The translations under genes and the position numbers were made by a program. The notes beneath the pieces were generated by a model. The model was not told the origin of the DNA and did no database searches. It worked only from the letters and a program-made list of their open reading frames with translations. Source: a virus. Taken from it: a stretch of 35,848 nucleotides of DNA. Below, in pieces: positions 23,630 through 30,173 of the stretch (positions are counted from its first letter, which is position 1; the number at the start of each line of letters is the position of its first letter). Where the stretch lies: positions 1-35,848 of IMG/VR virus record IMGVR_UViG_3300048022_000144. One strand, given 5' to 3'.

Positions 23630-24084
23630 AGCTTACGATTGGCATAGATCCCGGCAAGAGTGGTGGATACGCCATTGCATGGGGAGGACAGCATAAGATT
23701 GCTCTGCATACTCTCGATGAAGACTTCGAGTTTGTTGAGCATGTGCAGGACCTGAAAGACCATCCTGATGTGACAAGCATTGAGGCTGTGGTTGAGCATG
23801 TTCCTCCCTTTGCCGGGAAGATGATTCCATCGAGTACTAGCTTTAAGCTTGGTAAATCATGCGGATTCTTGGAAGGCGTACTCAGGATGGCGGAGATCCC
23901 GTTCGTCCTGGTGCGTCCACAGGAGTGGCAGAAGGGACTGAGTGGGCTAAGTGGGCTAACCTCAAATAAGCGCAAGAAAGCGCTCATGAATCACGCCAAG
24001 CAGTTCTTTCCCTCAACCAAGGGACTCACATTAAAAACAGCAGATGCCATTCTAATTCTGAGGCATCATCTGATCAATAATTGA
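23626..24084 (+). CDS. RuvC-like Holliday junction resolvase
   Basis: 152 residues from ATG 23626, which overlaps the upstream TGA; an in-frame TTG at 23602 would add 8 residues but lacks support. The RNase H-fold motifs are in order: Asp8 in IGIDPGKSG, Glu57 in AVVEHVP, Lys/Arg-rich KRKKALMNHA, and Asp140 in KTADAILI. It probably resolves replication or recombination intermediates before packaging. Confidence 0.85.
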   Translation: MKLTIGIDPGKSGGYAIAWGGQHKIALHTLDEDFEFVEHVQDLKDHPDVTSIEAVVEHVPPFAGKMIPSSTSFKLGKSCGFLEGVLRMAEIPFVLVRPQEWQKGLSGLSGLTSNKRKKALMNHAKQFFPSTKGLTLKTADAILILRHHLINN

Positions 24085-24087
24085 GTC

Positions 24088-24711
24088 ATGAAGATAGCGG
24101 CAGTAGTTAAGATAAAGCACGGTGCAGTATGGGAAGCGCTACAAAAGTTGAGATGGAGCCAATCGAAGCTTGCAAGGCAAATGAATATGGAACCATCGCG
24201 AGTAGGAGAGATAATAAACTTAAAACGCAGACCAACAGATAATGAGGTTAAGAGGATGGAATTAGCATTCCTTGATGCAGGAATATCTGTTGATGTGATA
24301 AGCGAATGGCCCGAGATGTTTAAGATGCGTCAGAATAATCTCACATACTATAAGGATGTAGAGACTGACAGACTTCTATCACATACCAAGCAATTGACAA
24401 TTGAGGAAAAGGAATCTCTTCAGATTCTCATGGATCAGCTTACGCCAATCGAGGCTGACATTTTAATGTCAAACATGGTTTACGGTGTATCCCTAAATAA
24501 ACTAGCTAAAAAGTGGGAGAAATCTAGGAGTACATTGTGTATTGTAAAAGAAGAACTAGATGAAAAGTTGGAGAGATTTAGGTTCTTTATGGATAAGGAT
24601 GGAGTTTCCTGCCCGGAGCAGTTCGGTATGTATATCGGTAAGCATTACCCTCAGAATCTTCATGCAAAAGTCATGACGGCAAGAGAAGAATTAAAGGAGA
24701 AAGTAGCATAA
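24088..24711 (+). CDS. XRE-type HTH plus sigma-70 region 4-like regulator
   Basis: 207 residues. Residues ~14-60 are a Cro/CI-like HTH (ALQKLRWSQSKLARQMNMEP, then RVGEIINLKRRP). Residues ~118-165 look like sigma region 4: LTPIEADILMSNMVYGVSLN, a turn, KLAKKWEKSRSTLCIVKEEL. No core-binding sigma region 2 is present. It could redirect host RNA polymerase to late promoters or act as the lysogeny switch protein. It lies three bases after the resolvase gene, and a strong AAAGGAGA near its end serves the next gene. Confidence 0.72.
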   Translation: MKIAAVVKIKHGAVWEALQKLRWSQSKLARQMNMEPSRVGEIINLKRRPTDNEVKRMELAFLDAGISVDVISEWPEMFKMRQNNLTYYKDVETDRLLSHTKQLTIEEKESLQILMDQLTPIEADILMSNMVYGVSLNKLAKKWEKSRSTLCIVKEELDEKLERFRFFMDKDGVSCPEQFGMYIGKHYPQNLHAKVMTAREELKEKVA

Positions 24712-24827
24712 TGAACTACATAAAAAGCATGGTCAAACTATTCGCCCAAGGCATGTTATTTGCCATATGTGGGGTCGTATTTTTCACAATTATCATAGGA
24801 CTTGTTTGCACAATTTTAGGATTATAA
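24711..24827 (+). CDS. Single-helix membrane peptide, 38 aa
   Basis: AAAGGAGA lies 11 bases before ATG 24711, which shares its A with the upstream TAA; its own TAA shares a base with the next ATG. Residues ~12-38 are almost entirely hydrophobic (GMLFAICGVVFFTIIIGLVC). No family is recognised. Membrane peptides inside phage early operons can be exclusion or membrane-tethering factors, but that is only a possibility here. Confidence 0.65.
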   Translation: MNYIKSMVKLFAQGMLFAICGVVFFTIIIGLVCTILGL

Positions 24828-25312
24828 TGACAGACGAAATACAGAAAAAGACAGAACTGCGCATCAAGGTTCCTCAATGGATAAGTGATCTTTTGAAAGA
24901 GCATTGTGATCTTTATGGAGTGACCGCAGTTTCCACCATTACTCCACTCCTGGTGGAGTATCTGCGGCATCCCTCGCGCGTGCGCGACAATTGTTCCAAT
25001 TGTTTTAATATTAATAATAGCGAAAAATCCGCGATTAGTGGAAAGAAGAAAACAAAAACGAGGGCATCCAAGATACCCTCTAATTTTGATCCTCCCAAAG
25101 AGATTGCATTGAAGGAAGGACTCAATCACTCGGAAGCGGTTTCCATCTTCGTGGATTGGGCGAAGGGCAAGGGACATGTCCAAGCAGATTGGATTGCCAC
25201 ATATCGCAATGCGTGCAGGAGATGGATCAAGGATAAGATGCCCCAGGCAAATAACGATCCAATCCTCAAGGAGGTCACAATTCCTGAGTATGAGGACGAG
25301 GGAGAGTTTTGA
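24827..25312 (+). CDS. Putative helicase loader / DnaT-like replication protein, 161 aa
   Basis: The residues before ATG 24827 in this frame overlap the membrane peptide, so I start at 24827. The N-terminus (~5-45) may be a small ribbon/helical DNA-binding or oligomer domain (LRIKVPQWISDLLKEHCDLY). A basic linker follows. Residues ~90-145 resemble the C-terminal DnaT/phage O-type region (SNFDPPKEIALKEGLNHSEA, then ADWIATYRNACRRWIKDK with the conserved Trp pair). It ends in an acidic tail overlapping the DnaB start. Its position just before dnaB is the strongest argument. Confidence 0.65.
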   Translation: MTDEIQKKTELRIKVPQWISDLLKEHCDLYGVTAVSTITPLLVEYLRHPSRVRDNCSNCFNINNSEKSAISGKKKTKTRASKIPSNFDPPKEIALKEGLNHSEAVSIFVDWAKGKGHVQADWIATYRNACRRWIKDKMPQANNDPILKEVTIPEYEDEGEF

Positions 25313-26571
25313 TGGACTTCCTTGTATCAGAGCAAGCGGTCCTAGCCGCATGTCTTAGGGATGACACAAATCTCTCCACCGCCACAGCGGTTGAGCGTTT
25401 AACGGAGGATGACTTCACCTCGCCCGCGCACCAAGCGATATTCCGTTTGATCGCACAGCGATCCGAGTTGAATGAGGTGGATGTGGCGATTGAGCTACCT
25501 GAGTATTCCTCGGAAGCTCTTGAACTTGCGGAGAAGTATGGCGGTGGACAGGTGGAGAGATATGTGGATCAATTGGTGGAGTCGAGGAACAGACGCGAAG
25601 TGGAACGAGCGCTGATGGTATCCACGGACATGCTCAGGGAGGGTAAACAGTCAGATGAGATCGCCTCCGAGTTTAATCTCAGGGTAGCCAAAGCATTAGC
25701 ATCAGGCAAGGGACAGGTAAAAGTAGGACCCGCCACCAAGGAAGCACATTCTGAGTTTCTTTCGATAGATGCGGGAGAATCATCCGCAGTAAGCACAGGA
25801 TTCAAACGATTGGATTTTTGTCTAAGCGGAGGATTCCAACCGGGAAAGCTTTATGTCCTAGCCGCAAGACCTGGGGTAGGGAAGTCAGGACTCGCATTGC
25901 ATTTCTCTCATGAGATTGCCAAGCGGGGATACCGTGCAAGCTACGCATCTTTGGAGATGAGTGCCTCGGAATGCTCCGGGCGGTTACTCTCCCGCGAGAG
26001 CGGGGTTGCCCGCCCACGCATGAAAGGGGATCTTCTCCCCGCACATCGTAAGAAGCTCGAGGATGCCACAAAGAGAATGCAGGGATGGCCTATCACCTTC
26101 AAGGATGACAACAAGGCCACGCTTGATTCCATCCGCGCCTTTCTCGCCCAGGAGCGAGTGAAAGGAGATGTGGGGTTGGCGGTGATTGATTATTTGCAAT
26201 TAGTCTCCGCTCCAGGATACGAATCCCGCGTGCAGGAGATCACCGCCATTTCTCGCAGTCTCAAGCAGATCAGTATGGAGCTACAGATTCCGGTCCTCGC
26301 CCTTTCTCAATTGTCAAGACAGTGCGAGATCAATAACAGAAAGCCCATGCTCTCCGATCTGAGAGACTCCGGGAGTATCGAACAGGATGCAGATTGCGTG
26401 TTTCTCCTAAGCGTTGAGGACAAGGTGGATGAAACCAAGGACCGCATCAATTGCCATATCGCCAAGAATCGCGGAGGAGAGACTGATCTCATGGTCACGC
26501 TTGGTTTTGAGAAGAGTACGGGGAATTGGACTACAAGCCTAGGCGAAAAGAAAGAAACAAAGGCTTGGTAG
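25312..26571 (+). CDS. dnaB: Replicative DNA helicase, DnaB family
   Basis: 419 residues. The DnaB N-terminal helical domain (SEQAVLAACLRDD) is followed by the RecA-type domain: Walker A ARPGVGKSG at 185-193, YASLEMSASECSGRLLSRES, Walker B VGLAVIDYLQLVSA near 288-300, ALSQLSRQCEINNRKPMLSD, and the arginine-finger region CHIAKNRGGETD. The ATG overlaps the upstream TGA. It unwinds the phage replication fork. No phage polymerase or primase was found, so host enzymes are probably recruited. A bidirectional terminator follows. Confidence 0.95.
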   Translation: MDFLVSEQAVLAACLRDDTNLSTATAVERLTEDDFTSPAHQAIFRLIAQRSELNEVDVAIELPEYSSEALELAEKYGGGQVERYVDQLVESRNRREVERALMVSTDMLREGKQSDEIASEFNLRVAKALASGKGQVKVGPATKEAHSEFLSIDAGESSAVSTGFKRLDFCLSGGFQPGKLYVLAARPGVGKSGLALHFSHEIAKRGYRASYASLEMSASECSGRLLSRESGVARPRMKGDLLPAHRKKLEDATKRMQGWPITFKDDNKATLDSIRAFLAQERVKGDVGLAVIDYLQLVSAPGYESRVQEITAISRSLKQISMELQIPVLALSQLSRQCEINNRKPMLSDLRDSGSIEQDADCVFLLSVEDKVDETKDRINCHIAKNRGGETDLMVTLGFEKSTGNWTTSLGEKKETKAW

Positions 26572-26617
26572 ACTACAGGTGGATACAGATAGCCATATTT
26601 CTCTCCTGGAGTAGCCT

Positions 26618-26678
26618 AAAAAGCGTTTTGTTCGCTCACGAGGGTAAAGACTCATGTTGCGAAACAAAACGCTTTTTT
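26618..26678. terminator. Bidirectional terminator between convergent operons
   Basis: AAAAAGCGTTTTGTTCGC (26618-26635) is complementary to GCG(A)AACAAAACGCTTTTT (26659 onward) with one bulged A, leaving a 23-base loop. A run of A on the left and T on the right lets it work on both strands. It separates the rightward helicase operon from the leftward accessory genes. Confidence 0.9.
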
Positions 26679-26699
26679 GATGGGGTACGGGGTTGAAGA

Positions 26700-26954
26700 T
26701 TATTTCTCCTTATATTCTTCGACATTCTTGATATTTAAAATTTCTTCCAACTTGTGTGCGTCAGGAGAATCTCCACCAACTTCCAATATCCAATCCTGCG
26801 TACCCTCGATCTTGGTAAAGGATTCTTCCCAAAACTCCTCAACGAAACCAAGTGAACCTTTCTTCAGGATGTTGAATATCCGAGTGTATGCACCGTGATA
26901 CTGATTATCGTACCTCGGTGTGCGGTCCTTATGGTTTCTGATTAAGAACTTCAT
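26700..26954 (-). CDS. Hypothetical protein of accessory operon, 84 aa
   Basis: ATG 26954 is chosen over an upstream in-frame ATG because AAAGGAGA lies 8 bases before it and the upstream gene's TGA overlaps it (ATGA). The sequence (MKFLIRNHKDRTPRYDNQYH at the start; Trp/Glu-rich middle; acidic-basic C-terminus) is not recognised. Last gene of the leftward operon before the bidirectional terminator. Confidence 0.7.
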   Translation of the reverse strand: MKFLIRNHKDRTPRYDNQYHGAYTRIFNILKKGSLGFVEEFWEESFTKIEGTQDWILEVGGDSPDAHKLEEILNIKNVEEYKEK

Positions 26955-27085
26955 CGTATTTCTCCTTTCATATCTTTTCTCTTTTGCCAAGCTTCAACCG
27001 CCCTGGGCGCGTACCTCATCACCAAAAAGATGATAAGGCCCAACGCCAGGCGTGCAATTGTGTCGGACTCGTTTGGCTTAGTCAT
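26951..27085 (-). CDS. Single-helix membrane protein, 44 aa
   Basis: The frame stays open further upstream, but those codons are antiphase to the well-supported gene 27078-27308, so I start at ATG 27085 (MTKPNESD). Residues ~10-27 are a membrane helix (IARLALGLIIFLVMRYA), followed by a basic tail. It overlaps the upstream gene by 8 bases and the downstream gene by 4. Confidence 0.6.
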   Translation of the reverse strand: MTKPNESDTIARLALGLIIFLVMRYAPRAVEAWQKRKDMKGEIR

Positions 27086-27308
27086 GGGTAACCTCAACAG
27101 AATATTCGCCCCCGTTTGGTTCGCAGTTAAATCTTTTACCGAAATATGTAAGCGTTTTAATTTCTCCCATGCATCGTAAAACATATTTCTCTTTTGCATC
27201 ATGGGAAAATAATTCATCGGTCGAACCGTAGCGATTGCGATTATCCAATGCTTTAAAAACGGGTCTATTGAAGTCATCTATTCCCTCAAATCTTACTTTC
27301 TCGCTCAT
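27078..27308 (-). CDS. Small phage protein with DFNRPVFK motif, 76 aa
   Basis: The start overlaps the upstream stop (ATGA). The order FEGIDDFNRPVFK, YGSTDELF, KTLTYFGKRFNCEPNGGEY matches a small family I recall from many unrelated phages (DDWNRPVFK ... YFG-F-CEP-G), of unknown function. A compact beta-rich domain is likely. Confidence 0.75.
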   Translation of the reverse strand: MSEKVRFEGIDDFNRPVFKALDNRNRYGSTDELFSHDAKEKYVLRCMGEIKTLTYFGKRFNCEPNGGEYSVEVTHD

Positions 27309-27808
27309 CCCTCACCCCCCTCTACTTTGGCGAGGACCTCGCGAGCTTTCTCGTATTCCTCATCGAATCCATAACCCTTGGACATTTCTAGCGTATCCAA
27401 TAGCTCGAATAGAACCTCATACATCTCCGGAGCCGCCGCGATCAAACGCGCGTTGGCGTGATGTACTTCTTTTGCGATTATACTGCCATGATGGGATGAA
27501 ATATTTCGATGTACATCTTTGTGCGATTGATAGGTGTACCAAGGTCCTGGCGTGTGTGTGGCGTGTTTCTCTTTTGTTAAGTTCATAGTTTTTCTTTCTG
27601 TTTTGTGGTTTAATTGAAGTTGAAATGTTAACTGCACTTTCTCGCGCTCCGTGAGCCTCACATGTGCGCGTTTCTCCTTACGCTTAACGCGGATCGTTTC
27701 ACGATCGCCCGCTTTGCGTTCCCGTGCTTCCCGTTCCTTGCGTGCTTTCTCGCCAATCTCGATCAATTGACTGACCGCCTGAGCGAATAGGTCATTGGCG
27801 TGTTTCAT
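27305..27808 (-). CDS. HTPGPW / NARLIAAAP family protein with N-terminal basic extension
   Basis: From ATG 27808 (AGGTGGGGA upstream) the frame gives 167 residues. The first 74 are very basic and helical (EKARKEREARERKAGDRETI). From Met75 (ATG 27586) comes the small phage protein family with THTPGPWYTY and HHANARLIAAAPEMYEVLFE, usually a self-standing ~90-residue protein of unknown function. The bases before ATG 27586 (GAAAGAAAAACT) match those before the GP88-like gene, so two products, a long and a short one, are likely. The stop overlaps the next start by ATGA. Confidence 0.75.
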   Translation of the reverse strand: MKHANDLFAQAVSQLIEIGEKARKEREARERKAGDRETIRVKRKEKRAHVRLTEREKVQLTFQLQLNHKTERKTMNLTKEKHATHTPGPWYTYQSHKDVHRNISSHHGSIIAKEVHHANARLIAAAPEMYEVLFELLDTLEMSKGYGFDEEYEKAREVLAKVEGGEG

Positions 27809-27906
27809 TGGTCCCCACCTTTCTCGTATTGGATAAGGTCCCAGGCTATGACCGCGAAAACCGGAACCCAGGGGAAAAAGAAAATTAGTTCAAATAGTGT
27901 ATTCAT
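27805..27906 (-). CDS. Tiny membrane peptide, 33 aa
   Basis: ATG 27906 to a TGA overlapping the next ATG (ATGA at 27805-27808). Almost the whole first 22 residues are hydrophobic (TLFELIFFFPWVPVFAVIAW), followed by a short charged end that also encodes the AGGTGGGGA ribosome-binding site of the next gene. No Shine-Dalgarno of its own; it lies 14 bases after a -10-like TATACT. Confidence 0.5.
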   Translation of the reverse strand: MNTLFELIFFFPWVPVFAVIAWDLIQYEKGGDQ

Positions 27907-27915
27907 GTGTATAAA

Positions 27916-27931
27916 TGTGTAGTATATTCAA
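27916..27931 (-). promoter_or_regulatory. AATATACTACA element, candidate -10 region of accessory operon
   Basis: On the minus strand the sequence reads GAATATACTACACATTT. It contains TATACT (27921-27926), a good -10 box 14 bases before ATG 27906. No convincing -35 is seen at 17 bases. The 11-mer AATATACTACA recurs exactly upstream of the scaffold gene (3561 onward), suggesting a shared regulatory or promoter element. Confidence 0.4.
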
Positions 27932-27971
27932 GTAAATAAAAGCGCGTTTCTCGTTTGGATTAGAAGCGCGT

Positions 27972-28130
27972 CTAGTCGAGCGCTTTCTCTAGATCAATAA
28001 TGATAATATTTAGGTCCTGTTTTATCTCGCTCATCTTATCCCAGGAAAAGCCTTTTTCTTCCATTTCTCTTATCATAGATTGCAAGCTTATCAGTTGACC
28101 AAGCAAAGCGCGTGTTTGTTCCTTATTCAT
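27972..28130 (-). CDS. Small helical protein, 52 aa
   Basis: ATG 28130 with GAAAGGAT about 9 bases upstream. The peptide is one or two amphipathic helices (QTRALLGQLISLQSMIREME, then SEIKQDLNIIIIDLEKALD), typical of small coiled-coil phage proteins. It lies 18 bases downstream of the GP88-like gene in the same direction. Function unknown. Confidence 0.62.
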   Translation of the reverse strand: MNKEQTRALLGQLISLQSMIREMEEKGFSWDKMSEIKQDLNIIIIDLEKALD

Positions 28131-28148
28131 GCGTTTCTATTATCCTTT

Positions 28149-29084
28149 CTAGCTGTGTATTCCAATACCAATTACAACGCCGCGCAAACGGTTTGTACCG
28201 CAACCGTGTTCTTTCCTAGCAATGCAATTGCCACACGCACCGGGACAAGCAAATCTCTTTTCATGGCCCGCATCTTTTAGCGCTTCCAATACCTCTTTAC
28301 GGTATTCTTTCGAGCCTTCATTGTCTTTATCCTGGTAGGCCTTGCTAGTTATCCACTTTCTCGCTACCGGGACCGCTACAAATTCGCCGCGCGTGCAATC
28401 CAATTGCAAAACCTTATCTTTAACGGTGGAACCGTACCGGGACCCGCTCGAAACATTTAGCAAATAGTTTGCCGGGAAAGAATACCCTTGCTTGTCCAAA
28501 GTTAAAAACAGTTCCCATGATTTAGAATAACCGTATACTTTCAAATCATCCCGCGCTTTGCATTGGTCCAACCAAAAGCGCAAAATAGCTAAATTGGCAA
28601 AATCCCCATCTACATATAGCCGCAAGGTCCGGCCTTCCGGAATATCTGCAAATTTACTTGCAACGATTGCCCGGCCCGCTTTTGACCGTAACAAAATGCT
28701 ATTTTGCAATTGACGGAAAAACGCCGCCGGGTAACGCCACCCGGTAAACGAATAGCACCAACCTTTCCCAAAGTTTTCCGGCGTAAAATCATTGTCCCCG
28801 TACAAACAAGCGCCCGCACCGGGGCAATCGAAACCGGGTAAACTCGAAAATGCATAAAATGGTAGTTTCATGTTACCTGATTCTGCAAATACGGAAAAAT
28901 ACAACGGCCCGCTTTGATCTTCGAACCAGGATAAAAAGCGCGTTGCATAGTACTTGGTGGTACCGCGTGCGCTTGGATCTCCAGGGATTGCCGCAACTAG
29001 TTTTGAGAGTAAGGGTAAATCATTGGCAAGCGCGGCCCGCGCTAAATCAATTTTACCGGGCGTTGATAATTTGGGTGGAATCAT
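28149..29084 (-). CDS. GP88-like protein with Cys clusters, 311 aa
   Basis: It resembles the phage/actinophage gene-88 family (function unknown). A strand-rich start (FSVFAESGNMKLPFYAFSSL) is followed by the first Cys cluster CPGAGACLYGDN, WCYSFTGWRYPAAFFRQLQN, the central LRLYVDGDFANLAILRFWLD, and a YGYSKSWELFLTL strand. A C-terminal Cys cluster, CPGACGNCIARKEHGCG, probably binds metal. ATG 29084 is preferred over ATG 29099: it is preceded by GAAAGAAAAAACT, the same leader as at 27586, and a promoter sits just upstream. The GDF and Cys motifs suggest a nucleic-acid enzyme, but this is inference. Confidence 0.75.
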   Translation of the reverse strand: MIPPKLSTPGKIDLARAALANDLPLLSKLVAAIPGDPSARGTTKYYATRFLSWFEDQSGPLYFSVFAESGNMKLPFYAFSSLPGFDCPGAGACLYGDNDFTPENFGKGWCYSFTGWRYPAAFFRQLQNSILLRSKAGRAIVASKFADIPEGRTLRLYVDGDFANLAILRFWLDQCKARDDLKVYGYSKSWELFLTLDKQGYSFPANYLLNVSSGSRYGSTVKDKVLQLDCTRGEFVAVPVARKWITSKAYQDKDNEGSKEYRKEVLEALKDAGHEKRFACPGACGNCIARKEHGCGTNRLRGVVIGIGIHS

Positions 29085-29106
29085 AGTTTTTTCTTTCATG
29101 CTTCCA

Positions 29107-29136
29107 TCTATAAACTACAGATAGCAACAATGTCAA
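29107..29136 (-). promoter_or_regulatory. Candidate promoter for the leftward accessory operon
   Basis: On the minus strand TTGACA (29136-29131), an 18-base spacer and TATAGA (29112-29107) stand 22 bases before ATG 29084. Both boxes are close to sigma70 consensus. Confidence 0.6.
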
Positions 29137-29369
29137 ACAGATAAAACAGATATTTGTATTCATGCCTTTAACACTATAGAAACGCGCTTCCTTACTACGC
29201 GGGCCACCGGGCCGGTTCCCGGCCATATGGCCACCGGTTAAAACGAATACCAGGGAAAGCGCGGGAACCGGGGAAAAAGGGAAAACGGGAACCCTGGAAA
29301 CCGGGGAAAAGCGATTGACGCAAATCAACAGAATGTAATGCATTTCTGCACCCTACCACAAATTTGCTA

Positions 29370-29387
29370 TACATGTGTAAAGCAGAT
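29370..29387. repeat. 18-base repeat flanking iterons, copy 1
   Basis: TACATGTGTAAAGCAGAT differs at one position from 29558-29575. The upstream TTGC (four bases, then two variable bases) is also shared. The first ten bases are near-palindromic. The two copies bracket the iterons and the hairpin. Confidence 0.8.
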
Positions 29388-29389
29388 TG

Positions 29390-29443
29390 CACGCAAACCC
29401 GGCAAACCTAGCAAACCCGGTCCACGCAAACCCGGCAAACCCG
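29390..29443. repeat. Iteron-like array, five 9-base units
   Basis: GCAAACCCG-type units start at 29393, 29402 (ending TA), 29411, 29426 and 29435. They form a group of three and a group of two separated by GTCCAC. The 19-mer CACGCAAACCCGGCAAACC occurs exactly at 29390-29408 and 29423-29441, 33 bases apart (about three helical turns). Such phased short repeats are typical initiator-binding sites. Confidence 0.8.
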
Positions 29444-29517
29444 CTTAAATACAAGCATGTTTTCCCGCTTTCCTGGCGTGCAATTGCGTAAAGTGCTGAT
29501 AGTCAACGCTAAAGCAT

Positions 29518-29542
29518 AGCATGTGACTTAGAATCACATGCT
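29518..29542. repeat. Perfect 9-base inverted repeat (hairpin)
   Basis: AGCATGTGA - CTTAGAA - TCACATGCT. Just downstream, CTTTCCCGCTTT (29541 onward) repeats a nearly identical GTTTTCCCGCTTT at about 29459. No T tract follows, so it is not a terminator. Confidence 0.8.
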
Positions 29543-29557
29543 TTCCCGCTTTGCATT

Positions 29558-29575
29558 ACATATGTAAAGCAGATC
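29558..29575. repeat. 18-base repeat flanking iterons, copy 2
   Basis: TACATATGTAAAGCAGAT, one mismatch to 29370-29387. Here the first ten bases, TACATATGTA, are a perfect palindrome. Confidence 0.8.
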
Positions 29576-29648
29576 ACAGGGGGGGAGGGGGTCCGGCGCT
29601 CGTCCGCGCTAATTCTGTATTATCATCACCACCCCGCATAATTTTTTC

Positions 29649-29708
29649 GCCATACGGTTCCCCCGCAAATCGCGCCCCCCTGCCATACGCTTTCCCCGCC
29701 ATTCGCGC
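29649..29708. repeat. 27-base direct repeat, two copies 33 bases apart
   Basis: 29649-29675 and 29682-29708 both start GCCATACG and end TCGCGC with CCCCGC in the middle; 23 of 27 positions match. The 33-base offset is the same as in the iteron array, suggesting helically phased protein binding. No coding frame explains it. Confidence 0.75.
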
Positions 29709-29753
29709 TTCCTGCGGTACTCGTATGTAGTCTTGGTGGGGTTGTGTGAGGTT

Positions 29754-30173
29754 CTAAGTGGTTTTAAAGAGATCCCACGCCTCGCGGTATTTTTCGTGCT
29801 TTGCCTTGGAGAGTGGGTTATGAGCGTAGAGGGATATGCGCAGGGCCTGGTTTAGTTCGAGGCATGGTATTATGTACCAAGTGGGTATGGCTTCGACATA
29901 AGCGGCGAGTATGTCGACTTTCGTGCAATCTATGGTCATTTTCTTGGAGGTGCCTGATGCGGTGGTGATCATATATCTGCCTTGTCCGGCATTTGCTTTA
30001 TCGAATACTTTATCCTTAGTGCCTTTTATTTGTACTTTGAATACTTTGCCCGCTTGATTCATGACTAGGCAATCCTGGGGTAGGTAATCGCCCAGGGGGG
30101 TAAATACTTCGAGATTACGGGCTAGGGCTTCCGTGAAGAATGTTTGTTCGTAGAGGGAGCCTCTACGCTTCAT
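29754..30173 (-). CDS. PD-(D/E)XK endonuclease-like protein, 139 aa
   Basis: The fold core is visible: EQTFFTEALARNLEVFTPLG (helix and strand), Asp34 in the LPQDCLVMN segment, KVFKVQIKGTKDK with the catalytic Gln-x-Lys, then MTIDCTKVDILAAYVEAIP and WYIIPCLEL as the closing strands. I recall a PD-(D/E)XK family (PF11645-like) with this order, including homing-type and resolvase-type enzymes. It overlaps the upstream gene by 11 bases, so the two are cotranscribed leftward. Confidence 0.72.
   Translation of the reverse strand: MKRRGSLYEQTFFTEALARNLEVFTPLGDYLPQDCLVMNQAGKVFKVQIKGTKDKVFDKANAGQGRYMITTASGTSKKMTIDCTKVDILAAYVEAIPTWYIIPCLELNQALRISLYAHNPLSKAKHEKYREAWDLFKTT

Larger units (their letters stand above)
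29100..29753. other. Repeat-rich non-coding region, candidate replication origin
   Basis: No credible gene lies in these ~650 bases; the short frames are low-complexity (Phe-Pro-Val/Gly-Pro runs from G-rich repeats). It contains, left to right: a promoter for the leftward operon, GC-rich inverted repeats around GGCCATATGGCC (about 29205-29240), G-run repeats (GGGAACCGGGGAAAA-like, 29247-29310), an 18-base near-repeat twice, a five-unit iteron array, a 9-base-stem hairpin, and a 27-base direct repeat twice. Phage origins often look like this, and the phage carries a DnaA-domain protein and DnaB. Direct proof is lacking. Confidence 0.55.

Noticed and set aside
29053-29392. Minus-strand frames of 96 and 65 residues in the repeat region
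   Set aside because: Their products are Phe-Pro-Val-Ser or Phe-Pro-Gly runs produced by the G-run repeats on the plus strand. No start signal and no domain-like sequence.
29390-29443. CRISPR-like short repeats
   Set aside because: Units are 9 bases with at most 6 bases between groups; no spacers and no cas genes. Iteron is the better reading.
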